Below are positions 1 through 10,356 of a DNA stretch of 64,000 nucleotides, one piece after another (the stretch's first letter is position 1; each line of letters begins with the position of its first letter). Under the pieces are notes generated by a model. It saw only the letters and a list, made by a program, of their open reading frames with translations, was not told the DNA's origin and did not search any database. The DNA lies in contig CANJCO010000008.1 of the NCBI GenBank assembly GCA_947473045.1, positions 1 to 64,000 of the forward strand. The letters are read 5' to 3'. The stretch comes from Myxococcales bacterium (GTDB lineage Bacteria > Myxococcota_A > Polyangia > Polyangiales > Polyangiaceae). Made by a program: the position numbers and the translations under genes.

Positions 1-196
1 CAGGCCGTTGAAGCAGCGGCCTGCTAGCCTTTCATCTCGGGGAGGTATGCACGTCCCCGCCCAGAAAAACGCGGTTCTTCGGGGTCCCCACCCCACGCAA
101 TTGGCTTCGCCAATTCCTGGCAGGGTGTTCTTCGACCGCCCTGCTGGAGCGCAGCGCGGTTTGACCTTGGCGGCGCTTTTGTGGGAAGTGGAGGCC
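1..196 (+). other. Hairpin-rich leader upstream of hisZ
   Basis: This stretch carries several inverted repeats: positions 1-7 with 17-23 (7 bp, CAGGCCG/CGGCCTG), 40-44 with 55-59 (GGGGA/TCCCC), 99-105 with 109-115 (AATTGGC/GCCAATT, 7 bp around a TTC loop), and CAGGG/CCCTG near 120-145. An open frame runs through it from position 8, but its product does not resemble the N-terminus of the HisZ family, so I treat it as non-coding. It could be the 3' part of a small RNA or an mRNA leader. I compared it by eye with SRP RNA, tmRNA, RNase P RNA and 6S RNA and could not match it. Confidence 0.3.
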
Positions 197-1456
197 GTGC
201 ACAAGGCGACCTCCAATCACGAGGATTTCGGCGCGCCTCCCGAGCGGGCGCCGAGCCGCCTGGAGCACGCGCTGCCGGCGGGAATGCGCGACTTTTTGCC
301 TGAAGAGGCGGAGCGGCGGCGTACGCTCGCGCGATCGCTCACCGGCGCGCTCGAACTGCACGGGTACGGCCTCGTCGTGCCGCCGGTGTTCGAGTTTGCC
401 TCGGTGCTCGAGCGCGGCCTCGGGACGCTGCCGTCTGCGGACGTTCTTCGCTTCATCGAGCCGGAATCCGGCGAGGTCGCGGCGCTCAGGCCCGACATGA
501 CCCCGCAGATCGCGCGCATCATCGCCACGAGGCTGCAAGACCGCCCCCCGCCGTTCAGGCTCGCGTACGAAGGTACTGTCGTTCGCCGGCGTTCCGGGCG
601 CGCCCGCAAGCACCGGCAGCTGCCGCAGGTAGGGGTTGAGCTCGTGGGGGTTGCCGGCCTGCCCGGCGATATCGAAGTTCTCGAGGCCGCGAAGGCTGCG
701 CTCGAAGCTGCAGGCCTGCGCGAATTTGTCTTCGATCTCGGCGATGCGGGCGTTGCGCGACCGCTCATTGAGGCGCTGCCGCCTTCGCTGCGCGCAGACG
801 CCACCGCGGCGTTGATGGCGCGGGATGCGGCTCGTCTTGACGCGCTCGCCCAGGGCCTCTCTCCGATGCTGTCGCGGCTCGCGCGTACCGGCGGGACGCG
901 CGCCGACCTCGATGAAGTCATCGCGGCGGCCGAGCCTGGCTCCTCGCGCGACTCCCTCCTCAGGCTCGCCGCGCTGCACGACGCCGCCTGCGCCCGCGGC
1001 TTTTCGCGCCATATTTCGCTCGATGTCGCCGAGGTTCGAGGATTTGCATACTACACGGGTCTGATCTTTCGAATCTACGCGCCCGGGCCCGGCGAGGCGC
1101 TGGGCGGGGGCGGTCGCTACGATGAGCTCATGGGGCGATTCGGCGCGCCGATGCCCGCGGTCGGTTTCGGTCTCGACCTCGACGCGCTGTCGGTCGCGCT
1201 CGAGTCGGCTGGTGGGGCGTCGCGCGCGCCGGTGCCGCGCGTGCTGGTGGTCGCCGACGCGACCGGGGCGAGGGCGGCCGAGCTGCGGGCTGCCGGGATC
1301 GTCGCCGCATCCCACAGCGATCCCGCGACGGCGCGCGCGCACGCCCGCTCGTGGGGCTACACGCACGTTGTCGAGGGCGATGCATTGATGGTGCTGGCTA
1401 CGGGGGCGCGGGTCGCCTACTCCGTAGAGCCTCTAAAAAAGCGTGAAGGAGCGTAG
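197..1456 (+). CDS. hisZ: ATP phosphoribosyltransferase regulatory subunit HisZ
   Basis: This is a class II histidyl-tRNA synthetase paralogue of about 419 residues, the usual size of HisZ. HisZ activates the short form of ATP phosphoribosyltransferase (HisG) in the first step of histidine synthesis. The family opening GMRDFLPEEAERRR, the motif 2 region LRPDMTPQIARI and FRLAYEGTVVRR, and the late motif FAYYTGLIFRIYAPGPGE followed by GGGGRYDELM are all visible. The wording YYTGL and the short C-terminus favour HisZ over a true HisRS, which has an anticodon-binding domain. The start is uncertain: I chose the GTG at 197, but TTG 179 and GTG 188 are alternatives. The end lies 4 bases before purA and overlaps its ribosome-binding site, so the two are probably cotranscribed. 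Confidence 0.85.
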   Translation: MHKATSNHEDFGAPPERAPSRLEHALPAGMRDFLPEEAERRRTLARSLTGALELHGYGLVVPPVFEFASVLERGLGTLPSADVLRFIEPESGEVAALRPDMTPQIARIIATRLQDRPPPFRLAYEGTVVRRRSGRARKHRQLPQVGVELVGVAGLPGDIEVLEAAKAALEAAGLREFVFDLGDAGVARPLIEALPPSLRADATAALMARDAARLDALAQGLSPMLSRLARTGGTRADLDEVIAAAEPGSSRDSLLRLAALHDAACARGFSRHISLDVAEVRGFAYYTGLIFRIYAPGPGEALGGGGRYDELMGRFGAPMPAVGFGLDLDALSVALESAGGASRAPVPRVLVVADATGARAAELRAAGIVAASHSDPATARAHARSWGYTHVVEGDALMVLATGARVAYSVEPLKKREGA

Positions 1457-1460
1457 GACC

Positions 1461-2738
1461 ATGGCTGGCGTCGTGATTGTGGGAGCCCAGTGGGGTGACG
1501 AGGGCAAGGGCAAGGTCGTCGACATCCTTACGGAGCACGCCGATATGGTGGTGCGTTACGCCGGCGGCCCGAACGCGGGCCATACGCTTGTGGTCGGCAA
1601 CGACAAAATTGTCGTCCGGCTCGTGCCGAGCGGCATTTTGCGTGAGGGCAAAGAGTGCGTCCTCGCCCAGGGAATGGTCGTCGATGTCAGCCGGCTTGTG
1701 GCCGAAATGGACGAGCTGAAATCGCGCGGCCATGCTCACGTCGAGCGCCTTCGCGTCTCCGATCGCGCGCACGTAATTTTGCCGTATCACATCCTTATCG
1801 ATGGCCTGCGTGAGCAGAAAAGCGGCGGAGAAATCGGCACCACGAAGCGCGGCGTCGGACCGTGTTACGAAGACAAAGCCGCCCGCACCGGCATTACGCT
1901 CGGCATGCTGCGCGACCTGCGCATGGCCGAAGATCGAATCGCGAAGGCCATCGAGCGTTGGGCGCCGACGATTCGCGCGCTCGGCGGTGACGTGCCCAGC
2001 GCGCGCGAGATCGCGACCGCCCTCGAGCCGCTCGCGGCCCGCGTGGTGCCGCTTCTCGCCGAGACCTCCAAGCTCGTCGACGACGCGCTGCGGGCGGGCA
2101 AGCGCGTGGTCTTCGAAGGCGCACAGGGAACGCTCCTTGACGTCGACCACGGCACCTATCCTTTCGTGACCTCTTCGAGCGCGGCCGCGGGCGGAGCGTG
2201 CACCGGAACCGGCATCGGACCGACCCGAATCCAGCGCGTGGTTGGGCTCGTGAAAGCGTACTGCACGCGCGTCGGCGGGGGGCCGTTTCCCACGGAACTG
2301 CACGATGCGGCAGGTGACCGCCTGCGCAAGGTCGGCGATGAGTTCGGCGCCGTCACCGGACGCCCGCGGCGCACCGGATGGCTCGACTTGCCGGCGCTTC
2401 GTTACGCCGCGCGCGTCAACGGACTGTCGTCGCTCGCGGTCACGAAGCTCGACGTGCTCACCGGATTCGACGAGATCAAGGTCTGCGTCGCCTACAAGAC
2501 CCCCTTCGGCGAAACCGACGATTTTCCCATCGATCAGCTCGATAAGGCTGAGCCCATCTACCGATCGATGACCGGCTGGACCGAGGACCTCCGCGCCACG
2601 AGGCTCATCGAAGACCTGCCGCGCGCGGCGCGTGAATACGTGCGTCTCATCGAAGACGCAGCCGGTTGCGGCGCTTCGATTGTGAGCGTTGGCTATCGCC
2701 GCGACGAGACCATCGTTCGCGTCGACCCGTTCGTCTGA
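1461..2738 (+). CDS. purA: Adenylosuccinate synthetase
   Basis: This enzyme joins IMP and aspartate using GTP, the first committed step from IMP to AMP. At 425 residues it is full length. Diagnostic motifs are present: GAQWGDEGKGKVVD near the N-terminus, NAGHTLV, TTKRGVGPCYEDKAAR, the SSAAAGG/GTGIGPT segment that binds IMP, and TGRPRRTGWLD. The ATG at 1461 is preceded by GAAGGAG about 9 bases upstream. An upstream in-frame codon at 1443 would add six residues before the conserved start and lies on top of the ribosome-binding site, so I rejected it. The gene follows hisZ directly, probably in one transcript. Confidence 0.97.
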   Translation: MAGVVIVGAQWGDEGKGKVVDILTEHADMVVRYAGGPNAGHTLVVGNDKIVVRLVPSGILREGKECVLAQGMVVDVSRLVAEMDELKSRGHAHVERLRVSDRAHVILPYHILIDGLREQKSGGEIGTTKRGVGPCYEDKAARTGITLGMLRDLRMAEDRIAKAIERWAPTIRALGGDVPSAREIATALEPLAARVVPLLAETSKLVDDALRAGKRVVFEGAQGTLLDVDHGTYPFVTSSSAAAGGACTGTGIGPTRIQRVVGLVKAYCTRVGGGPFPTELHDAAGDRLRKVGDEFGAVTGRPRRTGWLDLPALRYAARVNGLSSLAVTKLDVLTGFDEIKVCVAYKTPFGETDDFPIDQLDKAEPIYRSMTGWTEDLRATRLIEDLPRAAREYVRLIEDAAGCGASIVSVGYRRDETIVRVDPFV

Positions 2739-2775
2739 GGCCGAGTCACGTGAGGTTTCGCGGGGCTTTGCTACG

Positions 2776-3666
2776 ATGCGCGAGCCGATGTTCGCCGTAG
2801 TCCTCATCGCTGCGCAGTTGCTGGGGCCGGCCTCGGGCGTGCGGCCGCCAGAGTGCGGCGCGCAGCTGAAGCCGAACGTTTGGGAGCGCGTGAAGTCTCC
2901 GGAGCTCGCGCGTTACTGTGAGCTGCTCGCGAGCGGGTCGAGCAAGCTCGCATCGACTTCTCCCCAACCCGAGGCCGCCCGCGCGCTCGCCGATCTCGCC
3001 GACAAGCGCGTGCCGGGCAAGGCTGCGCCGTCGGTGCTTCGTGGCCGCGCTCGCGAAAAGCTTGCACAATACATAGAGTCGTTCTCCGAGTTCAGCGCTG
3101 CGCTCGCGATCGATCCGGCCGCATGCGATGAGCCGGTCGCGTTGCACGCGTTTTCCCGCGCTGCGGCGATGTCCGGACACCTCGCCGAGGCCGCAAAGAG
3201 CTATCGCGCGCTGCTCCCGCGCGCCACCGCGCTGCCCGCGGACGAGCGCGGGGCCGCGTACGTCGAAGCCGGGCTTCTGCTCATGGGGGGAGGGAAGGGC
3301 GCGGCGGGTGACGCGGTCGCGGTGCTTCGGCAAGCTCGCCGTGAGTCTCACGATTCCCTCGCCGCGGTGGCAGCCCTTGCGCTCGCGCTGGCCCTCGACC
3401 GCGCCGATCTCGGCGATGAGGCCGAGGCGGTGCTTCGCGAACGTCGCGAAGAGCTTCGAGCGGCGCTGCTCGAGGCTCGGACGCGCGTCGCGATCGCCGT
3501 CGCCCCCGCAGAAGCTGCCGCGCTGGCCGCGCTGTCGCTCGAGATATCGTCTCCGGTCGGGGCCGCGGCAGCGTGGCGCGCCTACGCCGATGCGGGCGGC
3601 GTGTGGTCGGATCATGCGAGGTCGCGCGCCGCGTCGCTGCTTGCGCCAAAAGGTAGGCCGCGGTGA
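2776..3666 (+). CDS. Exported helical-repeat (TPR-like) protein, function unknown
   Basis: The product has about 296 residues. An N-terminal hydrophobic stretch (MFAVVLIAAQLLG) reads as a signal peptide, so it is probably periplasmic. The rest is Ala/Arg/Glu-rich helices in about 34-residue steps with TPR-like spacing, for example residues around FSEFSAALAIDPAACDEP and LAEAAKSYRALLP. There is no catalytic motif. I used the ATG at 2776; the ATG at 2788 is also possible, and longer readings run back into purA. Its stop overlaps the GTG of the next gene by 4 bases, which points to translational coupling of two TPR-type proteins. Confidence 0.6.
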   Translation: MREPMFAVVLIAAQLLGPASGVRPPECGAQLKPNVWERVKSPELARYCELLASGSSKLASTSPQPEAARALADLADKRVPGKAAPSVLRGRAREKLAQYIESFSEFSAALAIDPAACDEPVALHAFSRAAAMSGHLAEAAKSYRALLPRATALPADERGAAYVEAGLLLMGGGKGAAGDAVAVLRQARRESHDSLAAVAALALALALDRADLGDEAEAVLRERREELRAALLEARTRVAIAVAPAEAAALAALSLEISSPVGAAAAWRAYADAGGVWSDHARSRAASLLAPKGRPR

Positions 3667-4676
3667 GATCCAGAGCGACGCGTTGCTTTGTGATCGCTGC
3701 GCTGGCTGCGCTGCTTTCTGTCGGCGGATCGGCTCACGCCGAGACCCCACCGAGCGCATGGCAGGCAGCGGTCGACCCGGCGATCAAGGCGCGTTACGCA
3801 CTTCATCTCGATGTCTCGCGCCGGCTCGCGAGTCAGGGAGCCTTCGATCGCGAAGTCGCATTCGACGCGTTTCGTCGGCAAGGGCTTGAGCGCTTGCGCG
3901 ACGAGCTGCTCGGCGCCGGCGCGGAGGAGAGCCCCGATGTGCGCTTGCGCTTCGATTTGGGCCGTATTTTGGTGCTGCTCGACGACTATCCGCGGGCGGC
4001 GCGCGTGTTCGAAGCGGCCCTGCAGCTCGCGCCGCACCACCCGATGGCCGAGGAGGCCCTGTGGCAGTTGGCCATCAGCTACGCGCACGGTGACGTGGAG
4101 CGCGAGCTTGCGACGTACGAGCGCTATCTCGCGCTCGCTGTGCGGGCGGAGTCGCGGTCGATCGCGTATTCGAACCGCGCCGAAGCGGAGATGCGTCAGG
4201 GACGCCTTGAAGAGGCCATCGAGGACGCTCGCTATGCGGTCTCACTCGCGACCAACATCGACACTGCGGTGCTCGCAGGCTTCGATCTCGGCGTAGCGCT
4301 CGACCGCTACGGGGATGCCGCCGGCGCGGCGCAGGCCGTCAAGGAGGCCGTGAGCGCGGCGCGCAGTGCGCCTCGGGGCCTGCACATGATCCTGAGCGAC
4401 GGGCAGGGCGTGTTCTACGTGCCCGACTACGACAAGTACTGGTACCGCGCGATGGCGCTGGCCGAGCTCGCGCGCGAGGAGACCGACGCCGTCGAAGCGC
4501 TGGGCTTTTGGTTGGCTGCTGCGGCGAGTTGGGAGCACTTCGTCATGCTCGCCGACCCGGCCGACCGCTGGTTGTCGCTCGCCGTGCGCCACCGGGACGA
4601 GGCGCGTGGGCGCAGCGCGGCGGCTCGCAAGGCCGCGGGATCGCGCTCCACGGCCGGGCCGTCGTCGCGCGATTAG
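3663..4676 (+). CDS. Exported TPR-repeat protein, function unknown
   Basis: This is a 337-residue protein with a clear signal peptide (ending GGSAHA before ETPPS). TPR-like helices follow between about residues 90 and 260, including VRLRFDLGRILVLLDDYPRA, FEAALQLAPHHPMAEEALW and YSNRAEAEMRQGRLEEAIED. TPR proteins usually scaffold protein complexes, and no enzymatic motif is present. The start is a GTG within the overlap GTGA with the upstream gene, so the two are probably made as a coupled pair and may interact in the periplasm. The last 4 bases overlap the end of the convergent gene on the other strand. Confidence 0.7.
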   Translation: MRSRATRCFVIAALAALLSVGGSAHAETPPSAWQAAVDPAIKARYALHLDVSRRLASQGAFDREVAFDAFRRQGLERLRDELLGAGAEESPDVRLRFDLGRILVLLDDYPRAARVFEAALQLAPHHPMAEEALWQLAISYAHGDVERELATYERYLALAVRAESRSIAYSNRAEAEMRQGRLEEAIEDARYAVSLATNIDTAVLAGFDLGVALDRYGDAAGAAQAVKEAVSAARSAPRGLHMILSDGQGVFYVPDYDKYWYRAMALAELAREETDAVEALGFWLAAAASWEHFVMLADPADRWLSLAVRHRDEARGRSAAARKAAGSRSTAGPSSRD

Positions 4677-6631
4677 CTGCCAGCCTGGCCCGAGGCTTGG
4701 TCGATACCGAGCCGAGACTTGTATTGTGCAATCTTGTCGTCGACGCTCCCGTCAGGCAGTGAAAGGCGCGCGCACGTGTCTCTGAGCAGCTGCATCTCGC
4801 GCGCGTCGATGCGGCCGTCGGCGAGCGCGGCCGCGACCAGCCCGCCCAGCAGCCAGTCGGCGTGCGCCGCTGACGCCTCGCGTGACGTCGGTCGGTACGT
4901 GCCGGCAAGCGCGCGGGCGACCACCGCTTCGGGGATCGCCCAGCGGGCGCCGCACGCGGTGAGCAGGCGCTTCTCGTCGCGGTCGATGTGACCGTCGATC
5001 GCGACCATCCGGGCCATCTCGGCGAAGAGCGCGGCGCAGGCCCTCGGGTCACTCACGTCCGGGATGAGCGCGGCGGGGCCGGACCCGGTCGGGCCCTCGG
5101 CATGACGCGCGCAGATTTGCGGCGCGCCGACCTCGAACACGCCGTCGAGCGTCCAGGTGTGCGCGCGCGGAGCAACTGGAGATTTGCAGCGATCGCAGGC
5201 GCTCACGGCGGACTCGCTCAGCGGCGCGCCGCACGTCATGCAGACGAGCGCCGTCATCGAGAACGCGGTCGACACGCCGGTCGCCCTCGAAAGTCGCAGC
5301 ACGTTCTGTCGCGGCACAGCCTCGTCGGCCTCGCCGTCGCGGGCGGACCAGAACACTTGAACGAACGCGAGATCGGTCGGCTCCGCGGCGGCGACGTCGA
5401 CAAAGAGGAGCTCGGCGCCCCCGACCGCAACATCCCAAAAAGCAGCCGGGTTCTCGCTCAGGGTCGCGCGCACCCATGTCCAAAACAGGTGGGACGCCCG
5501 GTCCTCGATGCTCTCTCTCGCGGCGCCGAGGTCAACCTCGCGCAGGCGCTCAAGGCCCGGCGGAGGGCTCGCGCTGTCGGTCCGCCATTCCTCGAGTTGG
5601 GTGATCTCCGAAAGTACCCAGTCGTGCTCTCCGGAGCCCAGCAGAGCGCTGCAGTACTTGCACTTTAGCGTCTCTCCGCCCGGATCGAGGGGCGCGCCAC
5701 ACGACGGACACGCGTGACCGATCTGGAAGGCATCGAGAACACTGAGGGCTCCCTGCTTGCGCACGAGGGTCCATATTTCTGTGTAGGGTACAAGTTCCTG
5801 GCTGGCCAGCGCCGCGCTGATCTGCGCTTCGGTGGCGCTCTCCGGCACAGTGGTGTCGCGAGCCTCCGCGGTGAGCCGCACGTGCACGGCGTCGACCGGC
5901 GCGTTCGACGAGACGGCTTCGATGCTGACATAGAGGACCCGCGCGTCGCTCATGACGTTTCTCACGCCCTCGGACGTCATCAGCTCCAGCTGCACCTGGA
6001 ACCGGGACAGAACGCCGTCGGAGACGAACGCCCTCGCCGGGCGCATGTCACGCGCGCACCACGCGTCGCGCACCCGATCGCTCATCACGCGCACGCGCGC
6101 TTCGATGCTCTCCTCAGTCAGCTTCGGATCGCGCAGCTGCAGCACCGCGAGCGATGCGCTCGTGCGGCGCGCGGCGTCGGCGTCAAACTGGGAGGAGAGC
6201 TGGGCGGCCCGCGCCGTCCGGTCGCGCCGGCTCCTCATCGAACGCCAGACAAGCCCGCCTACGAGGATGGTTCCCAATATTCCCATCGCCGTGAGGCCGC
6301 CGCCGAGCGATTGTCCAGCCACTGGCGGCGTCACGTAGTACGGACCATTTCCTCCGCTTCCGCTGTGGGTCGAACCATAGCTGCCGCTGCTGCCGCTCGA
6401 CCGGTACGCACCGCCGGACGACGAGCTGCCGCTGCTGCCGCTTGACCGTGAGGTGCCGCTGCTGCCGCTCGATCGCGAGCTGCCGCTGCTGCCGCTCGAT
6501 CGCGAGCTGCCGCCCGACGAAGCTCCGCCGCCTCGGTAACTGCCGCCGCCGCCAGGACGAGCGTCTGCCCCCCGAGAAGCGGTCAGCCCGACGAGCAGAA
6601 AAGCGGCGAGTGTTCTGTATACTGCACGCAT
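4673..6631 (-). CDS. Tim44-like / zinc-ribbon / TerB-like membrane protein
   Basis: The product has about 652 residues. In order it shows an N-terminal signal or anchor (residues 1-23), a Gly/Ser/Arg low-complexity region (26-95), a membrane segment (about 108-130), a Tim44-like domain (about 160-303), a zinc ribbon (C308/C311 and C324/C327), a second less clear copy of the domain (about 375-460), a second ribbon (C464/C467 and C479/C482), and a TerB-like domain (about 533-628) with acidic turns DGHIDRDE and DGRIDARE. The two domain-plus-ribbon blocks look like an internal duplication. The ATG at 6631 has GGAG 11 bases upstream; an ATG 42 bases further out would overlap the kinase. It lies 17 bases downstream of the kinase gene and is probably its partner or target. 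The exact function is unknown. Confidence 0.75.
   Translation of the reverse strand: MRAVYRTLAAFLLVGLTASRGADARPGGGGSYRGGGASSGGSSRSSGSSGSSRSSGSSGTSRSSGSSGSSSSGGAYRSSGSSGSYGSTHSGSGGNGPYYVTPPVAGQSLGGGLTAMGILGTILVGGLVWRSMRSRRDRTARAAQLSSQFDADAARRTSASLAVLQLRDPKLTEESIEARVRVMSDRVRDAWCARDMRPARAFVSDGVLSRFQVQLELMTSEGVRNVMSDARVLYVSIEAVSSNAPVDAVHVRLTAEARDTTVPESATEAQISAALASQELVPYTEIWTLVRKQGALSVLDAFQIGHACPSCGAPLDPGGETLKCKYCSALLGSGEHDWVLSEITQLEEWRTDSASPPPGLERLREVDLGAARESIEDRASHLFWTWVRATLSENPAAFWDVAVGGAELLFVDVAAAEPTDLAFVQVFWSARDGEADEAVPRQNVLRLSRATGVSTAFSMTALVCMTCGAPLSESAVSACDRCKSPVAPRAHTWTLDGVFEVGAPQICARHAEGPTGSGPAALIPDVSDPRACAALFAEMARMVAIDGHIDRDEKRLLTACGARWAIPEAVVARALAGTYRPTSREASAAHADWLLGGLVAAALADGRIDAREMQLLRDTCARLSLPDGSVDDKIAQYKSRLGIDQASGQAGS
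6370..6510. repeat. 27-bp tandem repeat coding the Ser/Gly/Arg-rich segment
   Basis: Three consecutive 27-bp units occupy 6424-6450, 6451-6477 and 6478-6504, with a related partial unit near 6380-6406 and a truncated start of another at 6505. Units 2 and 3 differ at one base. In the minus-strand gene they encode nine-residue blocks of the type RSSGSSGSS. A multiple of three keeps the frame, so unit number can change without breaking the gene. Confidence 0.85.
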
Positions 6632-6648
6632 TCGTGAGCTCGCTCCGA

Positions 6649-7575
6649 TCAGTAGACCTGACGCGCTCCCCAAGCGGGCAGCAGTCTCAAGTCACCCCAG
6701 ACCTCGTTCGCCGACAAGTAACGATAGGCCTCGCGTCGCCGCAGCATCTTCGCGATGAGCTGGGCGAGAGGGGTGCCGATGGCCTCGGCGCGCCTTCGCG
6801 GCTCGCCGTCCGAGACGAAGCGCATCAAGTCATGGTAGGGCAAATTGGGAGGTACCGCGGGCTCGCCCGCGAGCATCCAGTACATGAGCAGACCCACCTG
6901 ATAGAGGTCGCTTTGCTTGCTCGTGTAGCCGGTGGCCACAATCTCGGGCGCCATGATCTTGTGGTGCACCACGTTGGGGCGCACGGCGGACGCGCCGCCG
7001 AGCTCGTGGCTGATGCCGAAGTCGCTGATTTTGAGCGTGAACCCCGCGCCTCGCGAGATCAGCACGTTGCCCGGGTGCAGATCGTCGTGCACCACGTCGT
7101 GGTCGTGCAGAAATTGAACGGCCGAGAGGATTTGCCTCGCGAGCTCGAGAACGAGGCCTTCGGGGAGGGGCGCTCCCAGCATCGTTGTCAGCGAATGATC
7201 GCAACGCTCGAGCGCCAGGTAAAACAAGCTCTCCTGCTCGAACGCGTCATAAATGTAGACCACGTTCGGGTGGCGGAGCGACATGAGGCGTTCGGCCTCA
7301 CGCGCCCACTCCGCGTGCACCTCGTGATAGGGCCGGTTCGCCGGCCTGATCACCTTGATCGCGTAGCCTTGATCGAACGGGCCCACGCAGTCGTATACGG
7401 CACCGAACTCGCCCGCGCCGATCACCCGCACGACCTGATAGGCGCCACGGGCGCCGGTGAGCACCGAGCCTGGCTGCGGATAGCGCACAGTGATCCGGGC
7501 TGGGCCAGGTGGCGCGCTCCCCGCCAGCGTAAGCGGCGGCAGCGGCCCGGTCGATCTCGGCGGAGGCGCGTTCAT
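6649..7575 (-). CDS. Serine/threonine protein kinase, atypical catalytic loop
   Basis: This is a Hanks-type kinase of 308 residues. It has a Gly-rich loop GAGEFG (53-58), the ATP-binding lysine in YAIKV (Lys74), a catalytic loop HDDLHPGN (163-170), the metal-binding DFG (185-187) and MAPE (208-211). The catalytic Asp165 and Asn170 are kept, but the usual HRDLKPxN is altered: Arg is Asp164 and Lys is His167. A Pro-rich stretch of about 45 residues precedes the kinase fold. There is no transmembrane segment or sensor domain after the C-lobe, so it looks cytosolic. It starts 83 bases from the divergent glycosidase gene and is followed after 17 bases by the Tim44-like membrane protein, a likely substrate or anchor. 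Confidence 0.9.
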   Translation of the reverse strand: MNAPPPRSTGPLPPLTLAGSAPPGPARITVRYPQPGSVLTGARGAYQVVRVIGAGEFGAVYDCVGPFDQGYAIKVIRPANRPYHEVHAEWAREAERLMSLRHPNVVYIYDAFEQESLFYLALERCDHSLTTMLGAPLPEGLVLELARQILSAVQFLHDHDVVHDDLHPGNVLISRGAGFTLKISDFGISHELGGASAVRPNVVHHKIMAPEIVATGYTSKQSDLYQVGLLMYWMLAGEPAVPPNLPYHDLMRFVSDGEPRRRAEAIGTPLAQLIAKMLRRREAYRYLSANEVWGDLRLLPAWGARQVY

Positions 7576-7658
7576 CAGATGCTTGCGCGTAACTTATCAC
7601 GCTTTTTCGGTTCATCGGGTGCGCTGCTGGCGCGGGTGGCAGTAGTCTTCCAAAAACC

Positions 7659-10349
<2,691 letters not shown>

Positions 10350-10356
10350 CCGCACC

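Noticed and set aside
8-196. Open frame extending hisZ upstream to position 8
   Set aside because: The extra 63 residues have no resemblance to HisZ N-termini and overlap a hairpin-rich segment, so I placed the start at the GTG at 197, with uncertainty.
1-196. Possible tmRNA, SRP RNA, RNase P RNA or 6S RNA
   Set aside because: None of the conserved core sequences of these RNAs that I know could be placed.
32-1366. Long antisense frames across hisZ and similar ones opposite purA, the glycosidase and the 1476-residue gene
   Set aside because: They are shadows of GC-rich coding sequence, rich in Arg and Ala with no domain, signal peptide or ribosome-binding site.
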